The notes beneath the pieces are model-generated. The model made no database searches, was not told the DNA's origin, and saw only the letters and a program-made list of their open reading frames with translations. DNA of 64,000 nt from Tulasnella sp. 424. Its lineage: Eukaryota; Basidiomycota; Agaricomycetes; Cantharellales; Tulasnellaceae. Positions 12,541 to 23,552 of the stretch are shown piece after piece. Each line of letters starts with the position of its first letter. Within the stretch, counting starts at the first letter, position 1. The stretch covers positions 62,001 through 126,000 of the forward strand of contig WSUB01000019.1 of the NCBI GenBank assembly GCA_019633425.1, given 5' to 3'. A program made the translations under genes and the position numbers.

Positions 12541-13528
12541 ACAATTGGCAACGTTTCGGGTGCATGAGAAAACAGCCTCCAACCGTCCTCCAGCTCCATC
12601 CTTTACTGTATACAGCCCTCCTACAAACACTTTTTCATCCTCTGCCAACGGGCTATGGGACCCCAATCCACAGCTGGTTGGGAGACAACAGAGGGGGAGG
12701 CGAGATTTGAGTGTGGCCTGTTGTTTCAAGAATCTGCACTACGTTGGATTTTTGGATGTCTTGCTCATCAAGGGGGTGCGTGCGGGTGTGTCTGTAATTA
12801 GAGTCGAGTATAGTAGAGAGTCGACAGCGGCCGAGGAAGTAAATGCTTCAGCACCCAGTCTCGGAGATGCCGCTGCTTGTCGGGCAAGTATCATCCTCGC
12901 TCAACCAAGTGCCATGGCGGAGGAGCGCCCAGTCGGGATTATACATATTCGATTGAAAGATGTCGTACGAATACCTCTGCCTCGACCTGGGGCGTCGCTG
13001 CCTGTGAGAGGGGGGAGGGTGGTCCTCCTGGATGGACCTTAACGGCAGGCGGGTTCAACAGCTGGCGCTCCGGACGATTTGGCCGCAGCTCGCGTTACGC
13101 TGCGATTGAACGACCTCGCCACGACTTGCGTCGCGGCCGGAGGAAGGGGAGTTCATGATGATGATGGGGGGAGTCGTCGGATGGTGGTCGTCTTCGCGAT
13201 TAGGAGAGGAGAAGATTTCAGGTTCCGGTTTAAACCAAGCAGTACCACCGCGATCATACCCCGACCCGCACTTTGATGACCTTACCAGGGCATTCGAAGA
13301 AGGCGCTACCGCGCGGCCAATGCCGACGGGAACAGTCTTACCTGAGGATATTCGTTATCAATAGTGGCAACGTGTTTCCAGAGCCATCGGTCCGCATGTG
13401 GGACTGATGGATCACCATGGCATATACCACTCTGCAACCTTCTCATGGACTGCGATAGCTCGTAGGCTGACTCTTTTCAGAAGGAGGAAATGAGTTTCGA
13501 CAGACTCAGCGGCAAAACTTTGGAGAGG
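12541..13528. other. intergenic, nothing recognised
   Basis: Short frames around 12545-13364 on the plus strand have biased, low-complexity translations (Gly, Arg and Ser rich) and no recognisable domain. I see no support for a gene. Confidence 0.45.
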
Positions 13529-13790
13529 ATTACAATGACTTGCATACTGTAAGTCTGTGCCCCCCTGCTAAAACGTCTCCCGGCTCCACCCCGCCTCAGA
13601 AAGCCTCAGGAACATCACCGAGCCACTGAGAAACTCGGAAAAGTGTTCAAAAGTGGCGCGTGACGCTTGAATTCCTCGACCTTAGGGCGAAGGACGACGG
13701 GCTTAGACGAGGGTTTCTTTCTTAGACAGGTGGGTCAACGCAACGATTTCGAGCGGGGTGCACAGACTTATGCAAGTCATTGTAATTACT
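13529..13790. repeat. short inverted-repeat (MITE-like) element
   Basis: The ends form an inverted repeat: TACAATGACTTGCAT followed by GTAAGTCTGTGC near 13530-13560, and GTGCACAGACTTA followed by TGCAAGTCATTGTA near 13757-13787. The left arm has a few extra bases in the middle. About 200 bp of non-coding sequence lies between. It resembles a small non-autonomous element, but I see no target-site duplication. Confidence 0.6.
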
Positions 13791-14750
13791 AAAGTCGCTT
13801 TTGCGTGAACTGTGTCACTGGTTGGAATAGCTCCCTGCCATCCCACATGTGTAATGAGGGATCGAGACAAGGAAAAACCTCGCTACTTCAGGCGGTGCGT
13901 GGTTCGCTTCTTTCCCTTTTTGGAGTCTCCCGCCCAGAATAAGAAGGGATGCTCCCCATTGAAACAGAATCTATGTCAGCCGCTGAGTTCTCCCCGAGGA
14001 TCTCGAATCCCCGCGCCTCATAGTCGTAGGGCGTATCTAACAACTTCCTTTCCACGTGGTGAACGCAAGACTCCAGGCGTTGTAGTATTTTACACTCAGA
14101 AAGGAACGCACAATAGGCCGATGTTGCGCGGAATTTCGTGATGCCTAGGCTCAAAACCCGCTGTTATCACTTTTCCTCTGCCGTCAACCCACGAACCGAT
14201 GAATACAGAAGCAATCCCGCCTAGGGCTCCCGTAGACTCGGCATGCTGTGGCAGATTCTTGCGGTAAAGGCGAGTCATGCTGCGACATTCAACCTGGAAA
14301 TCGATCAGCAACTCGACATTGTTTAGGAACTCGACCAGGACGCGGCGGTTAGAATCGCTTGTATATGTCTCGACGGATATAAATATGGGTAACCAGTCTT
14401 TGATTGAACCCAGCGGGGTTTATTCTCTCCCGGGTATGTCGAGTATAGTCCGGCCTGTTGAAGTATTCTCACAGATATTGGTCGGGAAAGACTCCGAATT
14501 GCAAAAGCCGACGTAAAAGATCCTTCCCCTCCTCTTTCATGCTCTCACCTCGACAAAAAGTATCTATCGAAATTTGCAGGGCGTCCTCACCTGCAGAGAT
14601 CAATGGAAGGGGCCCTTTTCTCACGGCTCGAAGGCTATCTGAGGAGAGGCTCGAACTTTTGAGACACGTCCATGCGGGGGTCGGCCAGTTTGCTATAGGT
14701 CGACATATCTGGGCGTGAAGAGCATTCTACAAGTCAGTCGGAGACCCTTC
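13791..14750. other. intergenic, nothing recognised
   Basis: Several open frames of 70-110 codons overlap on both strands (13812-14718) without recognisable similarity. The downstream boundary abuts a prolyl oligopeptidase relic, so part of this may be older gene debris. Confidence 0.4.
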
Positions 14751-14754
14751 CACG

Positions 14755-14965
14755 TCAATCCCTCTCACGGAAGGTCCAAGACGAGGGCGACCCAAATTTC
14801 ACTTATCTGTAACGTCTTAAATTGATATCTCAGTACTCTTTCCCCCTGTTTCTCTCCATTCTAATCTTGGAGAAGAGCTTACGGTCGGCGCCGCGGTTGT
14901 CGACAGAATGGTGGAAGGTACCGCCTGCCGTTTCCTTCAAACTTCGTTCAATCCAGACCAATTTC
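14755..14965 (-). pseudogene. prolyl oligopeptidase 3'-end relic
   Basis: This is a third, truncated POP copy in the same orientation as the two intact genes. The plus-strand sequence CGGAAGGTCCAAGACGAGGG (around 14775) matches CGAAAGGTCCAACACGACTG at the 3' end of POP-B (around 15557). The match continues through the segments corresponding to the last exon (TCAGTACTCTTTCC versus TCAGTGCTCTTTCC). It then jumps to GAGCTTACGGTCGGC and GAATGGTGGAAGG, which correspond to GAGCTTACGGTCGGC and GAATGGTGGGAGG at the splice site and preceding exon of POP-B (about 15797-15830). The region between, holding the DDRVVPLH codons, is deleted. Frames are broken, so it cannot encode an active enzyme. Confidence 0.8.
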
Positions 14966-15533
14966 CTCAAAGCTCCCTGAGACCTGGCATGCCGTATGAG
15001 ATTTGGATATTTGATCCCTATGATGCCATCACGCCATCATGGGGATCGATCAGTCACCAGGCGATCGTTCGAGTCCTTGTTGGCACGTTCCTGATGAAGA
15101 CTTCGATCTACTCCGTGGCTCCTTAACGACAAGTGGTAGATCTTTATTTTTCTTTGCCGAGTATGCCTTAAAGCCAGCGCTTGTTCAATTAAACTTATCG
15201 TGGCCTACCTAAGGATTTCTGAGGTGTGCCGATCGAGCGGCGATAGCCCTAATTGGGTATCGGGCTGAAGCACTCAAGATGTAAAAGGTGTCCAGGAGTT
15301 TCCTCTCTTCCACCTCACGCTCTTAGAGAGTCAAGAAACATCTATCGGAATCTACGTGGGCTCCTCTAGGTAATTCGGACCCCTTCTCAGGGGTTCCCAC
15401 GAAGTCCCGTTTCCGGAGGGGCTGAACCTCTGGGACGCGACCATGCGGGCGACGGCAAGATGTCCTTCTTCCTACATACCGGTGGCTTCCGTGCGCGAAT
15501 GGGCATGTCCAAGAGGTTACAGACTCCTCCAAG
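14966..15533. other. intergenic between POP relic and POP-B
   Basis: No convincing gene. One 72-codon frame ends at 15126 but mostly reads through the POP relic. The right part is the 3' flank of POP-B. Confidence 0.45.
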
Positions 15534-18500
15534 TTATTCCCCTTTCCACGAAAGGTCCAACACGACTGCGACAAAGCTCCATTTATCCGTAGCCTCTTGA
15601 ATAGCCTTCTCAGTGCTCTTTCCGGCTCCGTGCCCGCTTTTTCTCTCGACTCGGAGAAGCATCGGGTTTTGGTTGTCGTGTTGCTCATGTTGTAACGTGG
15701 CAATGTGTTTGAAGGTGTGCAATGGAACGACCCGATCATCATCTTTTGCCATTTCAAATTAGTTGGCGAATTCGTGAGCACCAGAAGAATTGTTCGAGCT
15801 TACGGTCGGCTGTCAAGAGAATGGTGGGAGGCAGTGCCTTTTCCTTGAAGCTTGGTACATTGTGAAGGGGAGAGTAGGCCTTGATGAAGTCGAAGTCGTT
15901 TGGATCCCGCGGGTCACCGTAATCTGACACCCAAGCAGCACCAATCGTAAATTGTGGGAACTGCAGATATGGAAAGCTCAGTAAAACGCGACAAGCAATC
16001 CAACGACGCATCTACTTTTAGGAGATCCATGACCCCAACGTCAGCGATAGCCGCTCCAAAAGTGCCTTGTTCCGCACGGTTGATTGATGCGGCAACGAGG
16101 GTACCTCCATTGGAGCCACCGTTGATAGCGACCTTTCCAGGTGCAGCGTACTTGTTATCGACCAAATATTTCCTGAAAGAGATTGAAAAGCACCGGATTC
16201 AGTCGATGGGGTTTGAGACCAAAAGGAGTAGAAAAGTCCCTACGTCGCGTAGATGAAATCATCGTACACCTTGACTCTGTTTTCTCTAATTCCGTCCAAG
16301 TGCCACTGCTCGCCCTTCTCGGCGCCGCCTCGAATACCAGGAACAGCTAAAACACCCTTGAACGCTTTAACAAACGTTAAGAAAGAAACAGAGAAGAATG
16401 GGCGCATCGTATAGCTAAAGCCACCGTAGCCGTATTGGATCGCGGGAGCAGTCCCATCGAGAGGCGTGTCCTTGTGCCAAACAATGAACATGGGCACTTC
16501 AACGCCGTCTTTCGACTTGTACCAGACTTGCTTCGTTTTGAATTCATCAGCCAAGAGACCCTTGACTCGGGTCTCCCTCCAGGTTGTCCAGGTGTGTCCT
16601 TCGGTAGTGTCAACGTTCTTCTCTTTGAATTTGAATTGCTTAATGACTCCTGGGTTGTTGAACCCTGAGAATGTAGCAAAAAAGAAGGCGTCTTCTTGTT
16701 TTGGGGCTGCTGACAGGGTACCGACGAAGTTGGGATCCAGACGATGGAACTTGCCTGTTGACGTGACGACGTACAACTCGTCACAAACCTAATGGGATGT
16801 TTCTGAGATGCAGTCTAGCGAATAAGCTTAAGGGATACGTACGTTTCTAGAGTATTGCGCTACAAATGCTTTGCCGTTTACTGGTGACATGCTACTGAGA
16901 ATTCCTCCGTCCTTGTCTTCGGGAATAAACTCCTCAAACCGGATGGGTGCTGGGTCGTCGGATGGGTCACCTTCGGGCATGTCAAACGTTACGACTTTCT
17001 TTCTTGGGGCGTCTTTATCTGTCATGACAAAATGCTTCCTGTCGTGATTCGAAACGCTGCGAATCCACTGTTAAGGCGGCTCAAATGAACGGGTGGCCGA
17101 AGGAGAGGGCTTACACGCTAAACTCGGCATCCCAATTGTCCACGATCTTATGCCATTTCAAATTGCCCACTTTCGAAGCGATATCTCCATCTGTTCCCAA
17201 GTCAGCCAGGTACAGCTTGTTCTTCTGCAAGATTCATTGGCGGGTGCCGGAGTCAATTCCTCGAAAAGTTCGGGCGAAGACCGAATTGAAGCTCACATGA
17301 GAAGTATCTTTGCTGATATACAGCTCAATAAACCGCCCATCTGGCTCCGAGCTTCCGATTCCAAAGAGCCAGCTAGGGTTCTGCTCGTCTTTGTAGACTA
17401 GGATATCTTGCGCTAAAAACGAAGACTTAGCGCGAGCTTAGCAGTAGAATGGTTTGGATGTGCCTTACATTGATCGGTGCCAAGCACATGATAGTAGATA
17501 GCTGCATTCTCATCAGATGTCGTCTCAGTGCCGGCCTTGTCCTCTGCTGCTGATCCATGTTCAGCCCTCTCTGGGAAACGCTGTTGAAACGGGAGTACGG
17601 CAATCAATATTTGGCGGGAACGCGCGTAGTCAAAATTGAAATCACTTGGTAGAAAAAGCCTTTTGAATCGTGAGTCCATACAATGGTGGAGAACTTCACG
17701 AAACGAATGATGTCGGGCAGGCGATCCGGATCGTTTAGGAATCCTCCTTCGGGGCGTTTGTTGAATGGTTCTGACGATTTGCGCACGTATATTGTGAAAA
17801 AGTCGGATCCCGAGAGCGAGATGCCATATGCAAAGTACTTTCCGTCCTTGGAGAAAGCGGAAGTGGCTAAATAGGCAGTCCCGTCTTCCACTAACAAATT
17901 CGGCTATGGAAGAAAACGGCAGTCAGGGACCCAGATGAACGGGGCAACGTCCGCGCACCACGTACATCAAAGAAGACCTCCGCCTGCGCCTCCGGTCCTT
18001 CGTCACCACCTACGTCAAATTTTGGTAATTCGGAGGTCTTTGAGCGATAGAGAATATATTGCGCTTGAAGACCAGAGTTGTAATTCCAGTACCATCTCCC
18101 GTCCTTAGCTAGCCGTGGATAACTGAACTGCGGGCGGCAAATAATCAAGGGTCAGTCACCGTCGAGCCTCTCAATCGCCACTTTCAGTGAGCAATTTGCG
18201 AGCGCTCATCTTTACCCTGCTAAAATCCCAGTTTTTGGTGAGCTCAGATTTGATCTTCTCTTTATGTTCGAAGTTTCCGATAAAAGTCTGAGTAAGGCTC
18301 GCTTGGTCTGTGGTGGGGGAGCAAAATCAGACGGAGACGGGCGTTCTCAGCGGAACAACTTACCATCCAGCCAGACGCTCCGTTCTTCCGTGTCTTGTTC
18401 GAGCCAGTTATAGGGGTCTAAGACCTTGACTTCGCCATTTTTATTATGGTATGTGTCGAGATGCTCGGTTCTTCGGCTCGTCGGATACCTCGGTGGCAGC

Positions 18501-18535
18501 TTGAGGGTATCGACTCTCGGAGACGAGCCCGTCAT
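15534..18535 (-). CDS. prolyl oligopeptidase B (S9A family)
   Basis: A paralogue of POP-A in the same orientation and with the same exon layout, from ATG 18535 ([20 protein letters not shown]) to TAA 15534-15536. The N-terminus HLDTYHNKNGEVKVLDPYNW is close to POP-A. The catalytic Ser lies in NGGSNGGT (about 16103-16120; POP-A has NGCSNGG). The Asp lies in [12 protein letters not shown], formed across an intron ending just before the DDRVV codons. The His lies in VERKSGHGAGKST. The central 178-codon exon (16240-16776) differs from POP-A at only about ten residues, whereas the N- and C-terminal exons differ much more. No signal peptide is present. An upstream continuation of the frame to 18847 is probably untranslated leader, since the conserved start lies at 18535. 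It looks intact. Confidence 0.9.
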
Positions 18536-18820
18536 GGAATGATGTGAGGATGCTTGAAGGCGACGAAGAGCTTGACGAAGCTGGACAAAAGGGTAGGACA
18601 ACAACAGGCGGAGAGGGGGGGAGCTGAGCATTAACAAAGCTTTGGGAGACAATGTTACGTCAAAATTCGGTGGTTTTGTGAGGACGGTCCGAAGTGGTGA
18701 GAACAAACGTTCCAGAGTGGTCTGTGGGAATGAAATATTGTAATCGAGATCAGATGTCTGAATCGGCGGGTCTAGTTGTGGGTATATACCTCTATTTCGA
18801 ATTTTCGAATTTATAATGGA

Positions 18821-18840
18821 TTGCCACGTGGACGTGGCAA
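18821..18840. promoter_or_regulatory. perfect palindrome with CACGTG core upstream of POP-B
   Basis: TTGCCACGTGGACGTGGCAA is a 20-bp perfect inverted repeat (9-bp arms, 2-bp centre) about 290 bp upstream of the POP-B start. It contains CACGTG, the E-box bound by bHLH factors. A second small palindrome, GGTATATACC, lies at 18781-18790. A regulatory role is inference. POP-A has no equivalent because its upstream similarity ends at the inserted element. Confidence 0.35.
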
Positions 18841-21800
18841 AAGGCAATTCGACGGCGTTCCAGACGGAGCAACCGGGGTCAATCCCACGCCGCTTGGCGA
18901 CTTTAACGTTTTGTAGGTGATAGACGGAGATTCAACCCACATTAGACTCCGCAGCGTTGGCTCGGACTTCAGCCCCGAATCCCCAAATCCCACACCATGC
19001 CTTCGAGGCAAGAGGTATCAATACCTGCATCTGCAAGTACCCTAGAAATTATTACTTCAGGTTGCAAATTAAGAGAATCTCGGCCCCGATCACACCTCCG
19101 TTAAATCTTCTTATCTGATACGCATTGCGTCCGCCAATCTCTTCCTCCAGATTCCCTGAGAAGGGAATCGGAACTAATTATAGTCCTTGTTAAGCAGGAG
19201 GAGAAAATAACTCACGAATAAGGTCTTCTGATTGGATCGGCAAGGTGGATGAAACGCGGTTCACTTCCTCCGTTTGCATGTGGTGTCCGCAACCCAAAAA
19301 CGAGTTCCTGTTTGTTCGCCACCCGCTTAAACCCCAGTCTAACCTCGGTTGACAATACCCCCGGAGTCTGAGCCACTGTAGTTTTACGATCAAAGACTTA
19401 GTATATCCTCTACCTTATTTGACATGAGTTAATTCAGAAACCCCCCCTTCCCCCAAAGGATTCCGTTACATTATCACCATTTGCCCATTTGATCTCGCGT
19501 AACTCGCTCAGAGCGGAGTTAGTAATGCGATAAAACGGTATCGAACTGTCAACCCAGTTAGGTTAGTGAACCTTGTATTTCAAGCAAGTCGAAGAAATGG
19601 TGCCATTCACCAGTATACAGCAAACTAGTTAACTGCACTTGTACATCGGAGGAACCTCGATTTCTCCGTCGGAACGAAGAGCCGACAAGGCTTCACTCGC
19701 CGTTTCATGTCGTCCTCCACCCAAGAGCGCCGTAAATAGTTTATGTAGGAGTTCTCTAGACAGATCTAGAACCCGTTCGAGTCGTGGGAGTAAATTCTAT
19801 TTCGCGACCTGCAGGGCGAGACCATGTCACGACTTTGTGTCAACACCTGCGCCCTCATAATATATTATCATTCCTGCCCCAGTCTTCGGATGGCCCCATA
19901 AGATAACCGTGTTTCAACCTCTGACGGCTCAACCTGAAGAATTGGTAGCGCCCAAAGGGCCGCATATTACCTCGTTTGGTAAGAGCGAAGTTAGGCCCCC
20001 CATCTGCTCTCAGTTAAGAAGCCAAGTCTATGGTGCCAACTCACCAGGTCCTTCTGGTCCTAACTATGCCGCAGCAGAATGCAACTCTATTGTCTATGGT
20101 CAATGACCCTCACAAACAATGGTGGAGCGCTCCCCAAACTCTCCAGTCTTGTCCCCCAGATGGCAGCTCATTTATGACCTGCAATCGAGCCATTTGCTGC
20201 TATCTTTCATGCCATTGCCATTCTTCGATCAAGTTCTCAAGGATTGATCTTGGACATAGTCTGAAATGATCCTAGTTTTCCGCTCAGTCGGGAACCGGAG
20301 CGAAATCGGAGAATACTCGAATTATAGACTAATAGAATTCGAATGAAGGCTCAGGTGCTTCATATTAATTCCTAATTTCAAAACCTTTCGATGGGTCAGC
20401 GCAGCTGTCAACGTGTTGGATGCAATCCAAGGTACTGTACAGACCGGAGTCCTCACCTGCCTGAAATTGGGGGTACCCTGTTTTTTTTTCTCTTTATTAA
20501 TTCTACTGCCTGGATAAGGCTCCAACGGCTAGGGCCTCTGTGAAGTTTGGCCGATCAAATGCCTTTCCTCGTGGTTTTGCGGAGATTTGTGGGCCAGGGA
20601 CGCCACATTCTGGTGTCAGCGTTCGTTACAAGTTAATACGAGGCCCGCCGCCCGATCAGCCATTTCTTTCCTAAATTATCCATGGAAAGCTCAAACATAT
20701 CTCTAGAATCACGGTCGCAAATGAAGCTTTTGGTCAACCGCTCTCCGAAATAACGCCTCGTGTATGTAGTTAGTCCGCTAGTCCGGTGGTTGCAGCGATC
20801 GACCACACACCATCCCTACGGGTCATCAATTCATACTTCTGTCCGCAGGGTAAAGTACAGTGGCTTGATTAAGTTGGGAACAGCATTAATCGACGTCTTG
20901 CTCAACTGCGAGGGTTGTCGGAACTATATTCGGTCGATCTTTCATGACAGGCCGGTACCGAGTAACAAAGACAGGTAATCGAGCGGTTATACTACCCCCG
21001 AGTCACGATCTCCGTTCTCTGGCCGTTGAGATCGGGGTTGCCTGCACCGATCAGCTTGGGATTGGCGCTCCGCAAGTCCGCAAGACATGTACCTCGCCGT
21101 CGAATATTGTTTCCTTTTCCAGTCGCTCCTTTACATTGTTCTTCACAAAGCCGAGAACAGCAGCAAGTACGTCCCTTAGGGCCGAGGAGGGAGATTATTA
21201 AGGTCCTTTCTCATGCATGCTCTTTGCAAGCCTCATTCCGCCCACCCGCAAGGTGGTGGGACCCTGATTCGCGCCCTGTGATGAGAAGAAACGGCATCAG
21301 ATGTCCAAAACTCCATATACTTATGTCGGTGTCTATCGGCGATACTGGACATGGATGCCTTGTTCATTCAAAGCTCCGGCCGCGGTCAGCAGGCAAGGGT
21401 CAATGCTTGCTTGCAGCCATGTGTGGAGGCGCCCGCTCGAAAGTCTTACAAAGCATACGAGGCTCGACTGTCCAAAGGCTGCTTTCGTGCGTACATGGTC
21501 GGCCTTAAATTAAACCCGCACGATGGAATTTGGGTGCTGACGTATATCTCAGGGCCGTTACGTCATTGAATTCCAAGCGGCAGCGTTGGAGGACAGGTCG
21601 CGCTTACAAGGAAATCAGCACACGTGGTTCTGCATGCCAGGTTCGCATCGGCGTTTCAAAGTAGACGTACGTTGATCTTCGACGTGTTGTCGTGCATTTG
21701 CCCTCTGAAGATGCGGAATCAGAAACCTTTGCCGTTGAATTCACACTCCCTCGCTTTCCTCGTGAACGCGTTCGGCCAACCTGTCGATTGATCCCCCACT

Positions 21801-22031
21801 CTGCCAGTACGTCCTTACTCTACGCAGTTTGGCTCCACCACCCCCAGCCCCGGATAAAACGGTGCTTCACGCAACTCTCGTGGGACCGTAAATTGATGGA
21901 GGAAGTATGCTTTTTAATCTTATTCGTTCTCGCAGCTGCCGGCTTCATTGTTGAGTCGAGGTGAGATGGGTTTCCTCGTTTCTGAGCCATTAATGAAACA
22001 TTAAGTAAATCGCAGGAGCCCGAGCCTCCCA
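18841..22031. other. 3.2-kb gene-poor region
   Basis: Only frames of 65-160 codons without recognisable similarity occur. The longest (21026-21508, plus) is basic and has no domain. No tRNA, array or clear repeat was found. It may hold old decayed elements. Confidence 0.45.
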
Positions 22032-23552
22032 ATGCAGAGGCGGAATCAGGCTACCGACCCTCGAACGAGCGGCGAGCGCGTTGTTCGTGTGTGCAGCGAA
22101 GCAAGATGCTCCTCAATTCACACACTACCACCCGAACTTCTCGTCATTACCTTTCACATTACATTGGACACTCTCCCACCCAACATCCCATATTCGGTTG
22201 CGCTCCGCAAGCTGCGACTCGTCTCGGTCCACTGGTCTCGCGTAATCGACCAGGCTGCCAGCCTCTGGGCCACCACTTCGTGCTTGGATCCCGAAGAGGC
22301 AGTGAAAATGGCCCTCCGCAAGTCAGCAGGTGCATTGTTGAGTGTGGCCTGCGTTTGCAACTATCGGACGAAACCATGGGACTACGCCGCCCTCGTCGTT
22401 CCTCACTGTCGTAGATGGAGTTCGCTGCGGGCGGAAACCGGACATTCCCAACGTATTCTCGCCCTGCTGTCAGGCAAAACTCCCAACCTTCGCTCCTTGA
22501 CTGTTGGGCCGAGACCGTTGTCGTTTGGGCTCAATCTGGTGTCCGTGAACGAGCCCATGCAACTGGATCAAACCACCTGCCAGCTCCGCGAACTCGTAGT
22601 CCGCTGTTGCTCCCTCTCCGGGTTCACATTCACATTCCCACACCTTCGTCGTCTCGACTTAATCAACGTACTGCCTCAAGGTCCAAGCGTTGATCAAGTG
22701 GTCGGGGTTCTGGCGGGATGCGCTGAAACCCTCGAGACGCTCGTGCTTGTTCGCTGTGCCATCCGCCCTTGCCACGAACGGTTAGACCAGGAGAAGCGAC
22801 TCAGCATGTCCAAGCTGAAGAAAGTTACCATTCGAAGTGTCTACGAGGCTTCGGTAGCTCAAATCCTTGACTCGATCGAGTTATCCTCCTCCACCGAAAG
22901 CCTGGTATACACGACGGATCGTGAACTCGTAGGGTCGAGGGTTTTAGGCCACATTGTTTCCCTTACGGCCGAGATCGCCAAGCTCGGTCAGGGTCGGGTA
23001 CTTCGTATTGCATCCGTCGGTTCGGACATCAGATTTGAGTTCGGAAACGTCACGCTCGGGATCCAGTTTCACAGAGCCAACCGTCTACTTCCGTCCAGCA
23101 GCGAGTTCAACGAAGCCCTTCGCAGAGTTCTACAAGGCCCATTCGGCCAAGCCCTGCGACAGCACCGCCCATGGCTCCATTTCTATAGGTCCTCGGAGGA
23201 TTACCCCTGCATTGGGTACTGCCTAAAGCCGATCCTTGAAATATGTCATTCAAGCTTTCCGAGGACGCATGGGCTGATCATAGATGGGGCCGACGCCAAT
23301 TTAATAGTTTCCTCTCTCGGGAGACCCACCAAGACAGCGTCCGGACCGCTGTGGCTTTTTCCTCGGTTACAGCTCGTTTGGTTGTTGCGCACTGACAACT
23401 TCGACTGGCTCGAGGTTTGTTTTGCTTCTGTAGATTCGCGTCGGCGGACTAGCCTCGCGGAGAGTATCATCGGACTCTGGCTTCCCAGAAAAACGGAGGA
23501 GCGAAAGCTTGCTTCATTGCGTAGGATTGTTCCCAATGTGCTAGTCAAATGA
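22032..23552 (+). CDS. F-box domain protein
   Basis: A single-exon gene of 506 codons starting at ATG 22032. Near residue 30 lies an F-box of the type common in Agaricomycetes: IHTLPPELLVITFHITLDTL, then LRKLRLVSVHWSRVIDQAAS followed by LWATT. The rest carries leucine-rich stretches (LRSLTV, LRELVVRCC, LRRLDLINVL, LETLVLVRC), consistent with an irregular leucine-rich-repeat substrate-recognition region. F-box proteins link substrates to Skp1-cullin-1 ubiquitin ligases, and this family is strongly expanded in mushroom-forming fungi. The substrate is unknown. It stands alone in a gene-poor region. No introns are needed and no frame breaks are seen. Confidence 0.85.
   Translation: MQRRNQATDPRTSGERVVRVCSEARCSSIHTLPPELLVITFHITLDTLPPNIPYSVALRKLRLVSVHWSRVIDQAASLWATTSCLDPEEAVKMALRKSAGALLSVACVCNYRTKPWDYAALVVPHCRRWSSLRAETGHSQRILALLSGKTPNLRSLTVGPRPLSFGLNLVSVNEPMQLDQTTCQLRELVVRCCSLSGFTFTFPHLRRLDLINVLPQGPSVDQVVGVLAGCAETLETLVLVRCAIRPCHERLDQEKRLSMSKLKKVTIRSVYEASVAQILDSIELSSSTESLVYTTDRELVGSRVLGHIVSLTAEIAKLGQGRVLRIASVGSDIRFEFGNVTLGIQFHRANRLLPSSSEFNEALRRVLQGPFGQALRQHRPWLHFYRSSEDYPCIGYCLKPILEICHSSFPRTHGLIIDGADANLIVSSLGRPTKTASGPLWLFPRLQLVWLLRTDNFDWLEVCFASVDSRRRTSLAESIIGLWLPRKTEERKLASLRRIVPNVLVK

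Noticed and set aside
12545..13364. Overlapping plus-strand frames of 65-165 codons
   Set aside because: Biased low-complexity translations, no domain, no splice pattern joining them, and similar open stretches in other frames.
12000..15500. Possible RiPP precursor peptide between the POP genes
   Set aside because: No short frame starts with an MSDIN-like leader or has a Pro-flanked core region that I can defend, and the larger frames look random. No borosin methyltransferase domain is present anywhere in the window.
21026..21508. 160-codon basic open frame
   Set aside because: Three frames are open over the same bases and none shows recognisable structure. It lies in a gene-poor region.
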